Positions 9,084 through 18,222 are shown, counted from the stretch's first letter. The stretch is 64,000 nucleotides of DNA from Luteimonas sp. YGD11-2 (GCF_004118975.1 NZ_CP035376.1:2914001-2978000), one strand, 5' to 3'. Translations and numbers: made by a program. Notes: generated from the letters alone by a model not told the origin.

Positions 9084-10346
9084 ATGCGTGATCTCCGCCG
9101 TCGGCCGTTGCCCCTGGCCTGCAGCCTGCTGGCCCTGCTGCTGGCATCCACCGTGGCGCATGCCACCACGCCGGTGGCATCGGTGCGGATCGCCTTCGAC
9201 CGCGACCACGTCACCGATGTACGTACGGCTGGACATGCGGATCTGCAGGCGGGGCGTACGGTCACCGCCGACGACCCGGTGCGCATCGCCTCGATCTCCA
9301 AGCTGGTGGTCGCGCTTGGCGTCATGCGCCTGGTCGAGGCCGGTGCGCTGGACCTCGACGCCGACGTCTCCACGCTGCTCGGATGGAAGCTCCGCCACCC
9401 CGACCATCCGGAGGTGCCGATCACCCTGCGCCTGCTGCTGTCGCACCGCGCCGGGCTGACCGACGATGCCGGCTACTGGCAGGTGCCGCTGGACGGCGCG
9501 CTGGCGGATCTGCTCGCCGATCCGCGCGCGTGGGACAGCGCACATGCGCCCGGCCGGTACTTCCGCTACGCCAACCTCAACTTCCCGGTCGTCGCCTCGG
9601 CCATGGAACGCGCCACCGGCGAGCGCTTCGACCGGCTGATGCAGCGCCTGCTGTTCGAGCCCCTGGGATTGTCGGCCTGCTTCGGCTGGTCCACCTGCGA
9701 CGATGCGCAACGCTCACGGGCGGTGATCCTCTACGACACCGGGCGCGAATCCGGCACCGACGACACCCGCAGCGCGCGTCCCGCGTGCCCGGTGCGCGCG
9801 GCCTCCGACGGCAGCTGCGACCTCGCGCAATGGCAACCGGGCCGCAACGGTGCGCTGTTCTCGCCGCAGGGCGGCCTGCGCATTTCCGCGCGCGACCTGG
9901 CAACCATCGGCCGGCTGCTGCTGGGCGAGGGTGAGGTCGACGGCATGCGCCTGCTGTCACCGGCCTCCGTGGCGACACTGCTGGCACCCGCCTGGGTGCG
10001 CACCGGCGACAACGGCGTGACCGCCGAGGAGGACGCCAGCGGTCAGTCGCGCGAGGGTTTCTTCTGCCGCTACGGCCTGGCCGCGCAGACGCTGTCCACC
10101 CCGGTGGAAGGGTGCAGGGACGACCCGTTCGGTGATGGCCGCGAGCGCGTCGGCCACGCAGGGTCGGCCTATGGCCTGCTGTCGGGGCTGTGGGTGGACC
10201 GTCCCGCCGGCAGCGGCGTGGTGTATTTCGCCACGGGGATGCAGGACGCACCACCCGGGACACGCTCGGCGTTCACCGCCATCGAGGAACAGCTCGCCGC
10301 GGGCGACCTGCCGGCGGCAACCGTCACGGCCACCGCGGACCCGTAA
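9084..10346 (+). CDS. Secreted serine hydrolase, class C beta-lactamase/penicillin-binding type
   Basis: A 420-residue exported protein with a signal peptide (LACSLLALLLASTVAHA) and the SxxK catalytic motif at S70-I-S-K73 within RIASISKLV. The YxN-like motif is YANLN, and VGHAGSAYG near the C-terminus probably replaces the KTG triad. This is the beta-lactamase-related serine hydrolase family, covering esterases, D-aminopeptidases and carboxypeptidases. The start at 9084 is favoured because it gives a compact signal peptide; the frame is open to 9036. It is followed by a strong hairpin and a convergent SDR gene. Substrate unknown; acquired resistance is not implied. Confidence 0.85.
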   Translation: MRDLRRRPLPLACSLLALLLASTVAHATTPVASVRIAFDRDHVTDVRTAGHADLQAGRTVTADDPVRIASISKLVVALGVMRLVEAGALDLDADVSTLLGWKLRHPDHPEVPITLRLLLSHRAGLTDDAGYWQVPLDGALADLLADPRAWDSAHAPGRYFRYANLNFPVVASAMERATGERFDRLMQRLLFEPLGLSACFGWSTCDDAQRSRAVILYDTGRESGTDDTRSARPACPVRAASDGSCDLAQWQPGRNGALFSPQGGLRISARDLATIGRLLLGEGEVDGMRLLSPASVATLLAPAWVRTGDNGVTAEEDASGQSREGFFCRYGLAAQTLSTPVEGCRDDPFGDGRERVGHAGSAYGLLSGLWVDRPAGSGVVYFATGMQDAPPGTRSAFTAIEEQLAAGDLPAATVTATADP

Positions 10347-10362
10347 GCCGCGTCAGGCGAGG

Positions 10363-10387
10363 CCTCCGCGGGCAACACCCGCGGAGG
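10363..10387. terminator. Bidirectional hairpin between convergent genes
   Basis: A perfect 10-bp stem CCTCCGCGGG and CCCGCGGAGG with a 5-base loop CAACA lies in the 53-base gap between the convergent serine hydrolase and SDR genes. It lacks a T-run. Confidence 0.6.
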
Positions 10388-10399
10388 TACCTGGTCGCC

Positions 10400-11239
10400 T
10401 TACAGGATCGGCGTGCCGCCGGTGACCGCATAGCGCCCGCCGGTCATGTAGCTGGCCTCGTCGGACGCCAGCAGCACGTAGATCGGCGCGCACTCCGCCG
10501 GCTGGCCGGGGCGCTTGAGGGGCACCTGCTGGCCGAAGTCCTTGACGGAATCCGGCGGCAGCGTGGCCGGGATCAGCGGCGTCCAGATCGGGCCCGGCGC
10601 CACCGAATTCACGCGGATGCCCTTCTCCGCCAGCATCTGCGCGAGCCCCGCGGTGAAGTTGGCGATCGCACCCTTGGTGGCCGCATACGGCAACAGGCCC
10701 GGGTTGGGCTTGTCGGAGTTGATCGAGCTGGTGTTGATGATGGACGCGCCAGCCTTCATGTGCGGCAGCGCGGCCTTGCACAGGTGGAACATCGCGGTGA
10801 CGTTGACCTGGAAGGTGTAGTCCCATTCCTCGTCGGGGATGTCGTCCAGCGATTCACGCGACATCTGGAAGGCGGCGTTGTTGACCAGCACGTCGATGCG
10901 GCCGAATGCATCCACCGCCTGCTGCACCACCGAGCGGCAGTGCGCGGGGTCGGCGAGTTCGCCACGCACCAGCACACAGCGGCGCCCGGCCTCCTCGACC
11001 CAGCGCTTCGTCTCTTCCGCGTCTTCGTCCTCGCACAGATAGCTCACCAGCACGTCGGCGCCTTCGCGTGCATAGGCGATGGCCACCGCGCGGCCGATGC
11101 CGCTGTCGCCACCGGTGATCACCGCGACCTTGCCGTCGAGCCTGCCGCTGCCGCGATAGCTCTTCTCGCCGTGGTCGGCGGGCGGGTCGAGTTTCTTCTC
11201 GACGCCGGGGACTTCCTGCTGCTGCTCGGGCTGGTTCAT
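10400..11239 (-). CDS. SDR-family oxidoreductase (YghA/YhdF-like), 279 aa
   Basis: A classical short-chain dehydrogenase/reductase with a long polar N-terminal extension (about 35 residues) typical of the general-stress YghA/YhdF/GsiB-associated branch. The cofactor motif is TGGDSGIG, the structural motif NNAA is present, and the active site is YAATK with upstream serines in NTSSINS. It probably reduces aldehydes or ketones with NAD(P)H. GGAGG lies six bases before the ATG. The ATG overlaps the stop of the upstream catalase-like gene (ATGA), so the two are translationally coupled. Confidence 0.9.
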   Translation of the reverse strand: MNQPEQQQEVPGVEKKLDPPADHGEKSYRGSGRLDGKVAVITGGDSGIGRAVAIAYAREGADVLVSYLCEDEDAEETKRWVEEAGRRCVLVRGELADPAHCRSVVQQAVDAFGRIDVLVNNAAFQMSRESLDDIPDEEWDYTFQVNVTAMFHLCKAALPHMKAGASIINTSSINSDKPNPGLLPYAATKGAIANFTAGLAQMLAEKGIRVNSVAPGPIWTPLIPATLPPDSVKDFGQQVPLKRPGQPAECAPIYVLLASDEASYMTGGRYAVTGGTPIL

Positions 11240-12402
11240 GTCGCCTCCGGACGGTTGGGGGGCACCACGCTAGGACCGCCGCCGTCCAGATCCCGTGAGC
11301 CGGTGGATCCGTGCATCGCCGCGAACGGGCAGCCGGTGACGAACGGGCCCATCCGGTCCTCGCGGAACGCCTGCGAGCGCTCATAGGTGCGCCGGCGCAG
11401 GCGCATGATCTGCCCCAGCGGACGGTGCGCCTGCACGCCGAGCCACGGGCTGAAACCCATGCCATCGTCGATCACCGCACTGCGCGCCTCACTCCAGGCC
11501 GTCTGCGGTGCCACCCGCACGGTGGCGATGGTGCGGTAGGGGCTGCGCCGGGTATCCCATTCGGCGCTGGCATCCTCCACCGGCATCTCCTCGAGCGAGG
11601 TGCACAGCTGCGCACGCAGTTCCCACTCCGCGCCATGGCGCGCGAAGTAATCGCCGAGCGCTGCGCGCAGGGCGTCGTCATCGGCGAGGTCGATGGCGTC
11701 GCCGGCAAGCGCCTGCATCGCGGGCGTCACCGGCACCAGCTGCAGCCTGGCGATGTGCGCGCCGAAGCGGTGCGGCACCTGGGTGAAGTAGGTCTCGCCC
11801 AGCGGATGCACCGGCGGCTGGCCGCCCATCGCCTTGAGCGCGCTGCTCTCGCCGCCCAGCGTCTCCAGTGTGCGCTCGGCGCCACGCGCGATCGCCGACA
11901 CCAGTTGCTTGGTGCGCGGCACGCGGTCGGTGGTCTTCGCCAGCAGTCGCAGGCTGCGCAGGAAGGCATGGCCATCGGGTGCGTTGAAGCGTGGCGCGTT
12001 GACCAGCAGGAAGTCCTGGCTGCGCAGATGGTGGGCGCCGTCGAGTCGCTCGCCGGGAACGTCGAACAGCCGCAACGCGATGCCGCGCGGCGTCGATACC
12101 CGATCGGGCAGCAGATCGCCGGGGGTAGTCGAAATCCGGAGTACCGCGCGGTAGCACGCCGGCGTCGCGAACACGCCCTGGGCGAGCTCCGGCGGCAGCG
12201 CCGGCACTTCAACTTCGGCTTCGAGCAGCGCATGGCTCTTGGCATGCACGGCGCGCAGTGCGCGACCTTCGTCCTGCCAGGTCGTGCGCACGATCTCCAT
12301 CAGCACATGGCCGAGTTCGAGCTCGAGTTCCGGCTCGTCCCCGCGCGATTCGGCCATGCGCTCGTCATAGCGTGCGTAGCGATCCGCATCGGCTGCAGGC
12401 AT
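11236..12402 (-). CDS. Catalase-family (heme peroxidase-like) protein, 388 aa
   Basis: The protein resembles the small catalase-related family. It contains RAVHAKSHALLEAEVEVP near residue 50, matching the distal heme histidine region, and FLLVNAPRFNAPDGHAFLRS. It is shorter than a monofunctional catalase, and the classic proximal tyrosine segment is not obvious, so it may be a peroxidase rather than a true catalase. Start 12402 has GAGGAG seven to eight bases upstream. The stop overlaps the SDR start by four bases, indicating one transcript for peroxide or stress handling. Confidence 0.8.
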   Translation of the reverse strand: MPAADADRYARYDERMAESRGDEPELELELGHVLMEIVRTTWQDEGRALRAVHAKSHALLEAEVEVPALPPELAQGVFATPACYRAVLRISTTPGDLLPDRVSTPRGIALRLFDVPGERLDGAHHLRSQDFLLVNAPRFNAPDGHAFLRSLRLLAKTTDRVPRTKQLVSAIARGAERTLETLGGESSALKAMGGQPPVHPLGETYFTQVPHRFGAHIARLQLVPVTPAMQALAGDAIDLADDDALRAALGDYFARHGAEWELRAQLCTSLEEMPVEDASAEWDTRRSPYRTIATVRVAPQTAWSEARSAVIDDGMGFSPWLGVQAHRPLGQIMRLRRRTYERSQAFREDRMGPFVTGCPFAAMHGSTGSRDLDGGGPSVVPPNRPEAT

Positions 12403-12549
12403 CGGAGTGCTCCTCGGGGGGTGATCACAGAGTGCTGCGCGACCGGTCACGGGATCGTGCACGTCGGAACCGACGACGACCGCCCATCGCCAAAGAAGCC
12501 GCGCAAGCAAAGGGCGATGCGGCGTCGGTGGCGGGGTATGCGGATAGCA

Positions 12550-12594
12550 GGCCATGGATGGCCTGCGGCGGCGAGTCAGACATGGATGTCTGAC
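12550..12594. repeat. Pair of palindromes with identical CATGGATG cores (REP-like doublet)
   Basis: Two adjacent inverted repeats share the same core. GGCCAT-GG-ATGGCC at 12550-12563 is followed by GTCAGACAT-GG-ATGTCTGAC at 12575-12594. Both have a two-base GG spacer. They lie in the 330-base intergenic region between the outer-membrane barrel gene and the catalase-like gene, where no gene was seen. The structure resembles bacterial interspersed palindromes (REP/BIME-like), but no other copy was noticed in this window. Confidence 0.5.
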
Positions 12595-12686
12595 CGGGCC
12601 GAGGTGCAGGCCCCGCCACCGACGGCGTCCACACCGGAGCCCCGGGGCTGACGTCTTGACCTGCTCGCACGATCGCCGAAATGGGG

Positions 12687-12712
12687 AACGGGCGCCACAC
12701 GTGGCGCCCGTT
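12687..12712 (-). terminator. Hairpin downstream of the outer-membrane barrel gene
   Basis: A perfect 12-bp stem AACGGGCGCCAC/GTGGCGCCCGTT lies 20 bases after the stop of the barrel gene on the minus strand and is followed by CCCCATTT. It is probably the transcription terminator of that gene. Confidence 0.55.
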
Positions 12713-12732
12713 CGGAACCGCTGACCGTTGGA

Positions 12733-13446
12733 TCAGAACGCGTATTCGGCGGTCAGGCCCAGCAGTGCGGTGGAGCGCTTGGGCCCGTCGAAACGCACCC
12801 CGGTCACCGGGTCGCGCACCTCGCCGGACTTGGCGCGGAAGTAGTCGTAATGCACGCCGACGCTGAAGTTCTCGGTGGCGTTCCAGCCGGTGCCGACGCC
12901 GGCATACCAGCTGTTGCGGCCGTCACTGCCGCCGCTCTCCAGGCCGAGGTCCTGGCCGACCGAGTTGTAGTAGTCGAGGTTGTTGTCGGATGCGCGGAAG
13001 TAGCCCCCACGCGCACCCACGTACCAGGCCGGGGTCACGTTCCAGCGTGCATTGCCGCCGACGTGCCAGCCACGCAACGCATTGGTGTCGTCGCGCTGGT
13101 TCACCTCTTCGTCGCTGCGGAAGGCGTTGCTCACCTTGATGTTGCCGAGGTCGGTGTAGCCACCTTCCACGCCCAGGCCGAAGTTGGGGCTGAGCTTCCA
13201 GCGGTAACCCGTCGCGAGCCCGTAGCCGGTGCGGCGGCCATCGCGGCTTTCGAACACGTTGAAGTCGCCGCTGCCGAAGGTGTCGGCCGTGCCGCCATCG
13301 GTGCGGCCGACATTGCCGGCAAGGAACCAGTTCCCCTGGCCCACGGCCAGGTCGGGACGATAGGTATCGCCACCGCGCGATTGCGCGAACGCGGCGGGGC
13401 TGAGGGCGACGGCCGCAAGTGCAACGGGGAGCAGGGCTTTCTTCAT
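12733..13446 (-). CDS. Outer-membrane beta-barrel protein (OmpA/OmpW-like), 237 aa
   Basis: The protein has a signal peptide (MKKALLPVALAAVALSPAAFAQ) and a mature region of about 215 residues. Alternating aromatic/polar strands are consistent with an eight-stranded barrel, including GYGLATGYRWKL, FGLGVEGGYTDLG, AWYVGARGGYF and FSVGVHYDYF, and the C-terminus ends TAEYAF with the terminal phenylalanine typical of BamA substrates. AGGAGA precedes the ATG at 13446. No OmpA peptidoglycan-binding domain is present. Likely a small porin-like or surface protein. Confidence 0.85.
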   Translation of the reverse strand: MKKALLPVALAAVALSPAAFAQSRGGDTYRPDLAVGQGNWFLAGNVGRTDGGTADTFGSGDFNVFESRDGRRTGYGLATGYRWKLSPNFGLGVEGGYTDLGNIKVSNAFRSDEEVNQRDDTNALRGWHVGGNARWNVTPAWYVGARGGYFRASDNNLDYYNSVGQDLGLESGGSDGRNSWYAGVGTGWNATENFSVGVHYDYFRAKSGEVRDPVTGVRFDGPKRSTALLGLTAEYAF

Positions 13447-13726
13447 CGGGACTCTCCTGATTTTTATGACGCGACCCGTTGGGGGATGGACGGGTCGGGC
13501 GGAGGCGCATGCAGGTGGCCATCCGCGGCCGCAGTTAAGAGGGCCCGAACTGAAGCGCGTCACAACGTTCACACCTCCACCACGCAGCGCTAACAGGCAG
13601 GTTCAAGGCGCATTCAACGTGATGAGCAACCGGTGAGCACCGGCCCATGCCCCGGCGTGACCGGCGACACATCACTGGATCCGGCATGTCGCGGTTACGA
13701 TGCGCGCCCGTCATCCGATTGCCTCC

Positions 13727-14563
13727 ATGCGCCGATACGCCGGACCCCTGGTCACCCGCGACATCGCGTCCGCGCTGATGGCGGCACGCGCCGCCGGCAG
13801 CTGGACCGGCTCCTTCGACCTGGGTCGCAGCGAAGACACCGTGACGCCGTGCGCCGAACACTGGGTGTGGCGCGGCCAGCCACAGCCGTATCCCGGTGCA
13901 TTGAAGGACCGCACGATCTACCTGCGCGAAGGCGACGAATGGTTGCCGGTGTCGCGGTACGCGCGGTCGCTGATCAAACTGGTGCCGACGCCATGGGGCG
14001 TGCCGACGTTCGAGATCGACGGCATCAAGATGCTGCCCACCGCCCGCGAGTCGCCGCTGGCTGATGCGCGCCGCAAGGTCGCGCTGGTGGCACCACGCGG
14101 CAAGGTGGTACTCGACACCTGCGGCGGGCTCGGCTACTTCGCGGCGTGCTGCCTGGAGGCGGGCGTGTCGCGTATCCATTCGTTCGAGAAGAACGAGGAC
14201 GTGCTGTGGCTGCGCAGCATCAACCCGTGGTCGCCGGATCAGGCGTCCGCCGATGCCGGTGGTCGCCTGCAGCTGCAGCATGCCGACGTCACCGCGGCGA
14301 TCACCGCGTTGCCGGATGCCTCGATGGATGCGGTGCTGCACGATCCGCCGCGCTTCGGCATCGCCGGCGAGCTGTACTCGAAAGCCTTCTACGAACAACT
14401 TGCGAGAGTGCTGCGCCGCGGCGGGCGCCTGTTCCACTACACCGGCAGCCCCAACCGCCTGACCAGCGGCCGCGACGTGCCGCGCGAGGTGGTGCGCCGC
14501 CTGCAGGCCTGCGGCTTCGAGGCGCGTCCGGAACTCGACGGCGTGTTCGCCACGCGCCGCTGA
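13727..14563 (+). CDS. Class I SAM-dependent methyltransferase
   Basis: About 278 residues. The SAM-binding motif I is DTCGGLGYFAACCLEAG, the acidic motif II follows (HSFEKNED), and motif IV is LHDPPRFG, which resembles spermidine-synthase and RlmI-like methyltransferases. It is probably a soluble enzyme of the small Rossmann methyltransferase class acting on an unidentified substrate. Two starts are possible, 13700 and 13727; neither has a good ribosome binding site, and the second begins MRRYAGPLVTRD. It converges with the GGDEF-EAL gene twelve bases downstream. Confidence 0.75.
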   Translation: MRRYAGPLVTRDIASALMAARAAGSWTGSFDLGRSEDTVTPCAEHWVWRGQPQPYPGALKDRTIYLREGDEWLPVSRYARSLIKLVPTPWGVPTFEIDGIKMLPTARESPLADARRKVALVAPRGKVVLDTCGGLGYFAACCLEAGVSRIHSFEKNEDVLWLRSINPWSPDQASADAGGRLQLQHADVTAAITALPDASMDAVLHDPPRFGIAGELYSKAFYEQLARVLRRGGRLFHYTGSPNRLTSGRDVPREVVRRLQACGFEARPELDGVFATRR

Positions 14564-14575
14564 ACCGCGGCAGCG

Positions 14576-17242
14576 TCAGCGCTGGAACATCACCCGTTCC
14601 GGTTCGTGCAGGGCAAAGCCCTGGCCGTAGTCGACGCCGAGTTCGTCGAGCACCCCGCGCGCCCCGTCGTTGTCGACCCATTCGGCGACCACCTTCAGGC
14701 CGCGCTGGTGGCCGATCTGCACGATCGCGCTGACGATGGTGCGGCTCATCGGATCGGTATCCACCTCACGGATGAAGCTGCCGTCGATCTTGATCACGTC
14801 CACCGGCAGGTTCTTGAGGTATCCGAACGACGACATGCCCGAGCCGAAGTCATCCAGCGCGATGCGGCAGCCGGCGCTGCGCAGGCGCTCGATCACCCGG
14901 GTCACCCGCAGCAGGCTGCGCACCGCCACCGTCTCGGTGATCTCGAGGCAGACCCGGTGCGCCGGCACCCCGTGGCGCGCGATGCAGTCGAGGATGAAGT
15001 CGGCAAGATCCTCGTCGTCGATGCTGGCGCCGGACAGGTTGATCGCGCAGGTCTGCAGCTCCGCCCCGGCCGGGTGCAGGCGCGCGAAATTGCCCAGCAC
15101 GGTGCCGATCACCCAGCGGTCGACGGTGGGCATCAGCCCATAGCGTTCGGCCGCGGGCATGAAGGCGCCCGGCAGCACCACCGCACCGGTCTCGTCGCGC
15201 AGGCGCAACAGCAGTTCGATATGCGGGCCGTCGGCGACGGCCGTGGTCAGCGCCACCACCTCCTGGTAGTCGAGCAGCAGGCGCCCCTGCTCGATGGCGC
15301 TGCGCATGCGGCTGGCCCACTCCATCTCGCTGCGGCGGCGCGTGCTGTCGTCGTCCTCGCGGTACAGGTGCACACGGTTGCGGCCGTTCTCCTTGGCCTG
15401 GTAGCAGGCGCTGTCGGCCCAGGCCATCACATCCTGCAGGGTCGCGCCGGCACGGTCGGACATCACCACGCCGATGCTTGCGCTGACCGAATGCGTCCGG
15501 CCCTGCCAGACGAAGCGCACGCTGTCGATGCAGCGGCGCAGGCGTTCGGCAAGCGCAAGTGCTTCCGTCTCGTTGACGCCATAGGCGAGCAGCCCGAACT
15601 CGTCGCCGCCCAGGCGCGCGAACAGGTCGCCCTCGCGCAGGTTCTGGCCGATCGCCAGCACCATCTCCACCAGCATCTGGTCGCCGGCCCGGTGCCCGGA
15701 CAGATCATTGACCAGCTTGAACTGGTCGACATCGAAGTACAGCAACGCGAACGGCGGCGTCTCCGGGTGCGCGCGGCGCCCGGCCAGTGCCAGCGCCAGC
15801 TGCCGCTCGAACTCGCGGCGGTTGCACAGCTCGGTCAGCGCATCGTGCGAGGCCTGGTAGCGCAGGCGCGCGTTGAGCTCGCGCTGCTCGCTGATGTCGG
15901 TGGCGGTCAGCAGCATGTGCGGCTGGCCATCCACGACCACCGGCGCCAGTGATACGCGCGCCCAGAAGCTGCCTTTGCCGGTGGTGATCTCCATCTCGCG
16001 CTCTTCCCAGCCCGCCTCGCGGCCGCTGGCGTCGGCCACCGCCATGCGCGGGCCCGGGTCGCTGTACAGCGCGTCCAGCCGGGTGCCGACCACGTCGCCC
16101 AGCCGCCGGCGTGCGAACTGGTTGGCATAGGTGATGGTGCCGTCGGCGTCGGCCAGCAGCACCAGCGCCGGCAGCAGTTCGTTGAGGGTGCGGAAGCGCG
16201 CCTCGCTCTCGCTGAAACGCGTGCTCATCCGCTGGCCCAGCGCCAGCGCACGGCGATGGGTGCCGGCGATCGACCACAGCAGCAGCGCGGCGAGCACGCT
16301 GATCAGCGTGCCGAGCATGATGATCGACCGCGAACGGTTACCGTCGGGCGGCGGCGGCAACGGCTGCATGCGCAGCTCCCAGCGGCGGTCGCCGAACTCG
16401 AGCACGCGGGTGTATGCCGGTGCATCCGCCGGCGGCGACCCGCTCGCGAAGACATGGCCGTTCCCGGCGGCGCCGAGGTCGCGCAGGCCGACGTGCATGT
16501 ATTCGAGGATCCGCCCCTGCAGCGCGTTGCGCACCAGCGGTTCCAGCCGCAGGCTCATCGCCAGCGCACCGGTTTCGCGGGCACGGCGTTCCTCGACGGT
16601 TTCCGGAACGCGCCCGCGCGAGTACACCGGCAGCCGCACGGTGATGCCGAGTCCGGCGTCGCCCGTGTCGCTGAACTGCGTGAGCTGGAACGGCGCCGAC
16701 ATCGACGGCTGGTCGGCATCGCGCGCACGCTCCAGCGCGGCGAGGTTGTCCGGCTGGGTGGTGATGTCCAGCCACAACAGCATCTCGTTGCCCTCGAGGG
16801 GGGCCAGCAGCTCGTAGCGGTACAGCGGCGTGCCGTCGGCGGCGGTCACCGCGTGCCGACGCGCGAACGCGGTGGCGAGATACCCGGGCAGGTCATCCAC
16901 CGCGCGCAGGTTGTCGTGGTAGTGGGCATAGGTGGTCTGGTCGAGGTCACCCGCCGACAGCAGCACCGTCTGCATCGCCCGCAGCGCCACGGCGGCGGTG
17001 TCGAGCGCATCGTCGAGCCGCACCTGCGCGGCATCGGCGAGCGAGTTGTAGAGCATGTCGGCGCGCTGCCGGCTGTCGCGCAGGTCGCGCCGCGCCAGCT
17101 CGGCGGTGAGCAGCAGGCCGGCCACCAGCACCAGCAGCGCCCAGGCCAGTGGCGGCAGCGCCTGGAACACGCTGCGGCGGTCCTTGCGCTCACCGGCCGG
17201 CGGGGGGACCGGCGGATCGTCCTGTGTGTCCTGGGTACGCAT
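14576..17242 (-). CDS. Membrane CHASE-PAS-GGDEF-EAL cyclic-di-GMP enzyme, 888 aa
   Basis: Domain order: transmembrane helix about 29-47, periplasmic CHASE-like sensor about 75-300, second helix about 308-328, PAS about 350-455, GGDEF with intact ARLGGDEFGLL near residue 545, and a C-terminal EAL domain about 640-885. The EAL signature is ELL (HIELLLRLRDE near residue 677), but other phosphodiesterase residues are recognisable: CLEITET, LDDFGSGMSSF and DVIKIDGSF. The usual AEGVE is AEWVD. The cyclase half looks active; the phosphodiesterase half may be altered. It would turn extracytoplasmic signals into c-di-GMP changes. Confidence 0.88.
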   Translation of the reverse strand: MRTQDTQDDPPVPPPAGERKDRRSVFQALPPLAWALLVLVAGLLLTAELARRDLRDSRQRADMLYNSLADAAQVRLDDALDTAAVALRAMQTVLLSAGDLDQTTYAHYHDNLRAVDDLPGYLATAFARRHAVTAADGTPLYRYELLAPLEGNEMLLWLDITTQPDNLAALERARDADQPSMSAPFQLTQFSDTGDAGLGITVRLPVYSRGRVPETVEERRARETGALAMSLRLEPLVRNALQGRILEYMHVGLRDLGAAGNGHVFASGSPPADAPAYTRVLEFGDRRWELRMQPLPPPPDGNRSRSIIMLGTLISVLAALLLWSIAGTHRRALALGQRMSTRFSESEARFRTLNELLPALVLLADADGTITYANQFARRRLGDVVGTRLDALYSDPGPRMAVADASGREAGWEEREMEITTGKGSFWARVSLAPVVVDGQPHMLLTATDISEQRELNARLRYQASHDALTELCNRREFERQLALALAGRRAHPETPPFALLYFDVDQFKLVNDLSGHRAGDQMLVEMVLAIGQNLREGDLFARLGGDEFGLLAYGVNETEALALAERLRRCIDSVRFVWQGRTHSVSASIGVVMSDRAGATLQDVMAWADSACYQAKENGRNRVHLYREDDDSTRRRSEMEWASRMRSAIEQGRLLLDYQEVVALTTAVADGPHIELLLRLRDETGAVVLPGAFMPAAERYGLMPTVDRWVIGTVLGNFARLHPAGAELQTCAINLSGASIDDEDLADFILDCIARHGVPAHRVCLEITETVAVRSLLRVTRVIERLRSAGCRIALDDFGSGMSSFGYLKNLPVDVIKIDGSFIREVDTDPMSRTIVSAIVQIGHQRGLKVVAEWVDNDGARGVLDELGVDYGQGFALHEPERVMFQR

Positions 17243-17260
17243 GCGTCACTCGATCGGCAA

Positions 17261-17341
17261 TCAGGCCGACCCGTCGCTCCTGCGGCCACCCGCGGGCCGT
17301 CGCCATGGCGGTATCGGGACGAACAGGACTTTCTTGATCAT
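17261..17341 (-). CDS. Possible 26-aa leader peptide upstream of the GGDEF-EAL gene
   Basis: A short frame starts at ATG 17341 with GGAGA about nine bases upstream and encodes MIKKVLFVPIPPWRRPAGGR plus six residues, ending 18 bases before the GGDEF-EAL start. The distance and ribosome binding site make a translated leader possible, and a WRRP-rich C-terminus would be unusual. It could equally be chance in a GC-rich sequence. Confidence 0.25.
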   Translation of the reverse strand: MIKKVLFVPIPPWRRPAGGRRSDGSA

Positions 17342-17581
17342 CGGCAGGGTTCTCCGGAAGCAGGGGCGGACGACATCGGCACCCGCCCCGCATCCTAGCC
17401 CGCGCCCCGTGGGCGGGCGCGCGCCTTCCGGCGTTGGATGCCCGCCGGGCTGAACACGCGGGTCGTATTCCGGCCTGCACGCGCGGGCTTGAGCGGCGAC
17501 TAAACGCACCCGTGCGAAGTCACGTCGGGATCACCGCCCCCGTGCCCATTCTGCGCACCCATCCAACACAAGGAGGCCGAC

Positions 17582-18214
17582 ATGGGACTCTTCCGATTGA
17601 TCGCAGCGGGCGCGGTGGGCATGGTCGCCTACCGTGCGTGGCAACGCCGCCAGGGCAGCGGCGACTCGATGTTCTCCAGCAAGGGCAGCAGCACCGATCG
17701 TGGTGACCGGACCCCGCCGCATGGCGATCCGGTCGGTGACATGGAAGGTTCGACCTACGGCAAGTCCGGGTCGTCCTCCGGCAATGGCGGCCAGTCCGCC
17801 AGCAGCATGGGCGGCAGCAGCAGCACGTCTTCGGGCGGCATGGGTGGCTCCGGTTCCTCGGGCGCCAGTTCCGGCGGCTCGGGCTCGGGCTCGGGCGGCA
17901 GCATGGGCTCCGGCAGCTCCGGCGGCATGGGCTCGAGCGGCGGCATTTCCGGCGGCAGCGCGTCGGGCGGCGCGGGTACCAGTGGCCTGGGTGGATCGGG
18001 TGGTTCGGGCAGCAGCGGCTCGTCGGGTGGCTCGACCGGCGCCGGTGGTTCGATGGGCTCCAGCGGTTCCACCGGCTCGGGCGGCGCCATGGGCTCCACC
18101 GGTTCAGGCAGTTCCGGCAGCTCCGGCAGTTCGAGCAGCTCCGGCGGCTCGAGCTCGACCGGCTCCAGCACCAGCGGCGGCTCCAGCAGCACCGGCTCCG
18201 GCAGCCGGATCTGA
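17582..18214 (+). CDS. Gly/Ser-rich low-complexity protein, 210 aa
   Basis: A very strong ribosome binding site (AAGGAGG, eight bases before ATG 17582) starts a protein with a short hydrophobic N-terminus (MGLFRLIAAGAVGMVAYRAW) that could be a membrane anchor. A charged linker (STDRGDRTPPHGDP) leads into about 145 residues made almost wholly of Gly, Ser and some Thr, Ala and Met in imperfect SSGGSG-type repeats. No enzymatic domain is visible. It may be an envelope or matrix protein with a flexible disordered tail. A hairpin follows the stop. Confidence 0.75.
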   Translation: MGLFRLIAAGAVGMVAYRAWQRRQGSGDSMFSSKGSSTDRGDRTPPHGDPVGDMEGSTYGKSGSSSGNGGQSASSMGGSSSTSSGGMGGSGSSGASSGGSGSGSGGSMGSGSSGGMGSSGGISGGSASGGAGTSGLGGSGGSGSSGSSGGSTGAGGSMGSSGSTGSGGAMGSTGSGSSGSSGSSSSSGGSSSTGSSTSGGSSSTGSGSRI

Positions 18215-18222
18215 GTGCCTGT

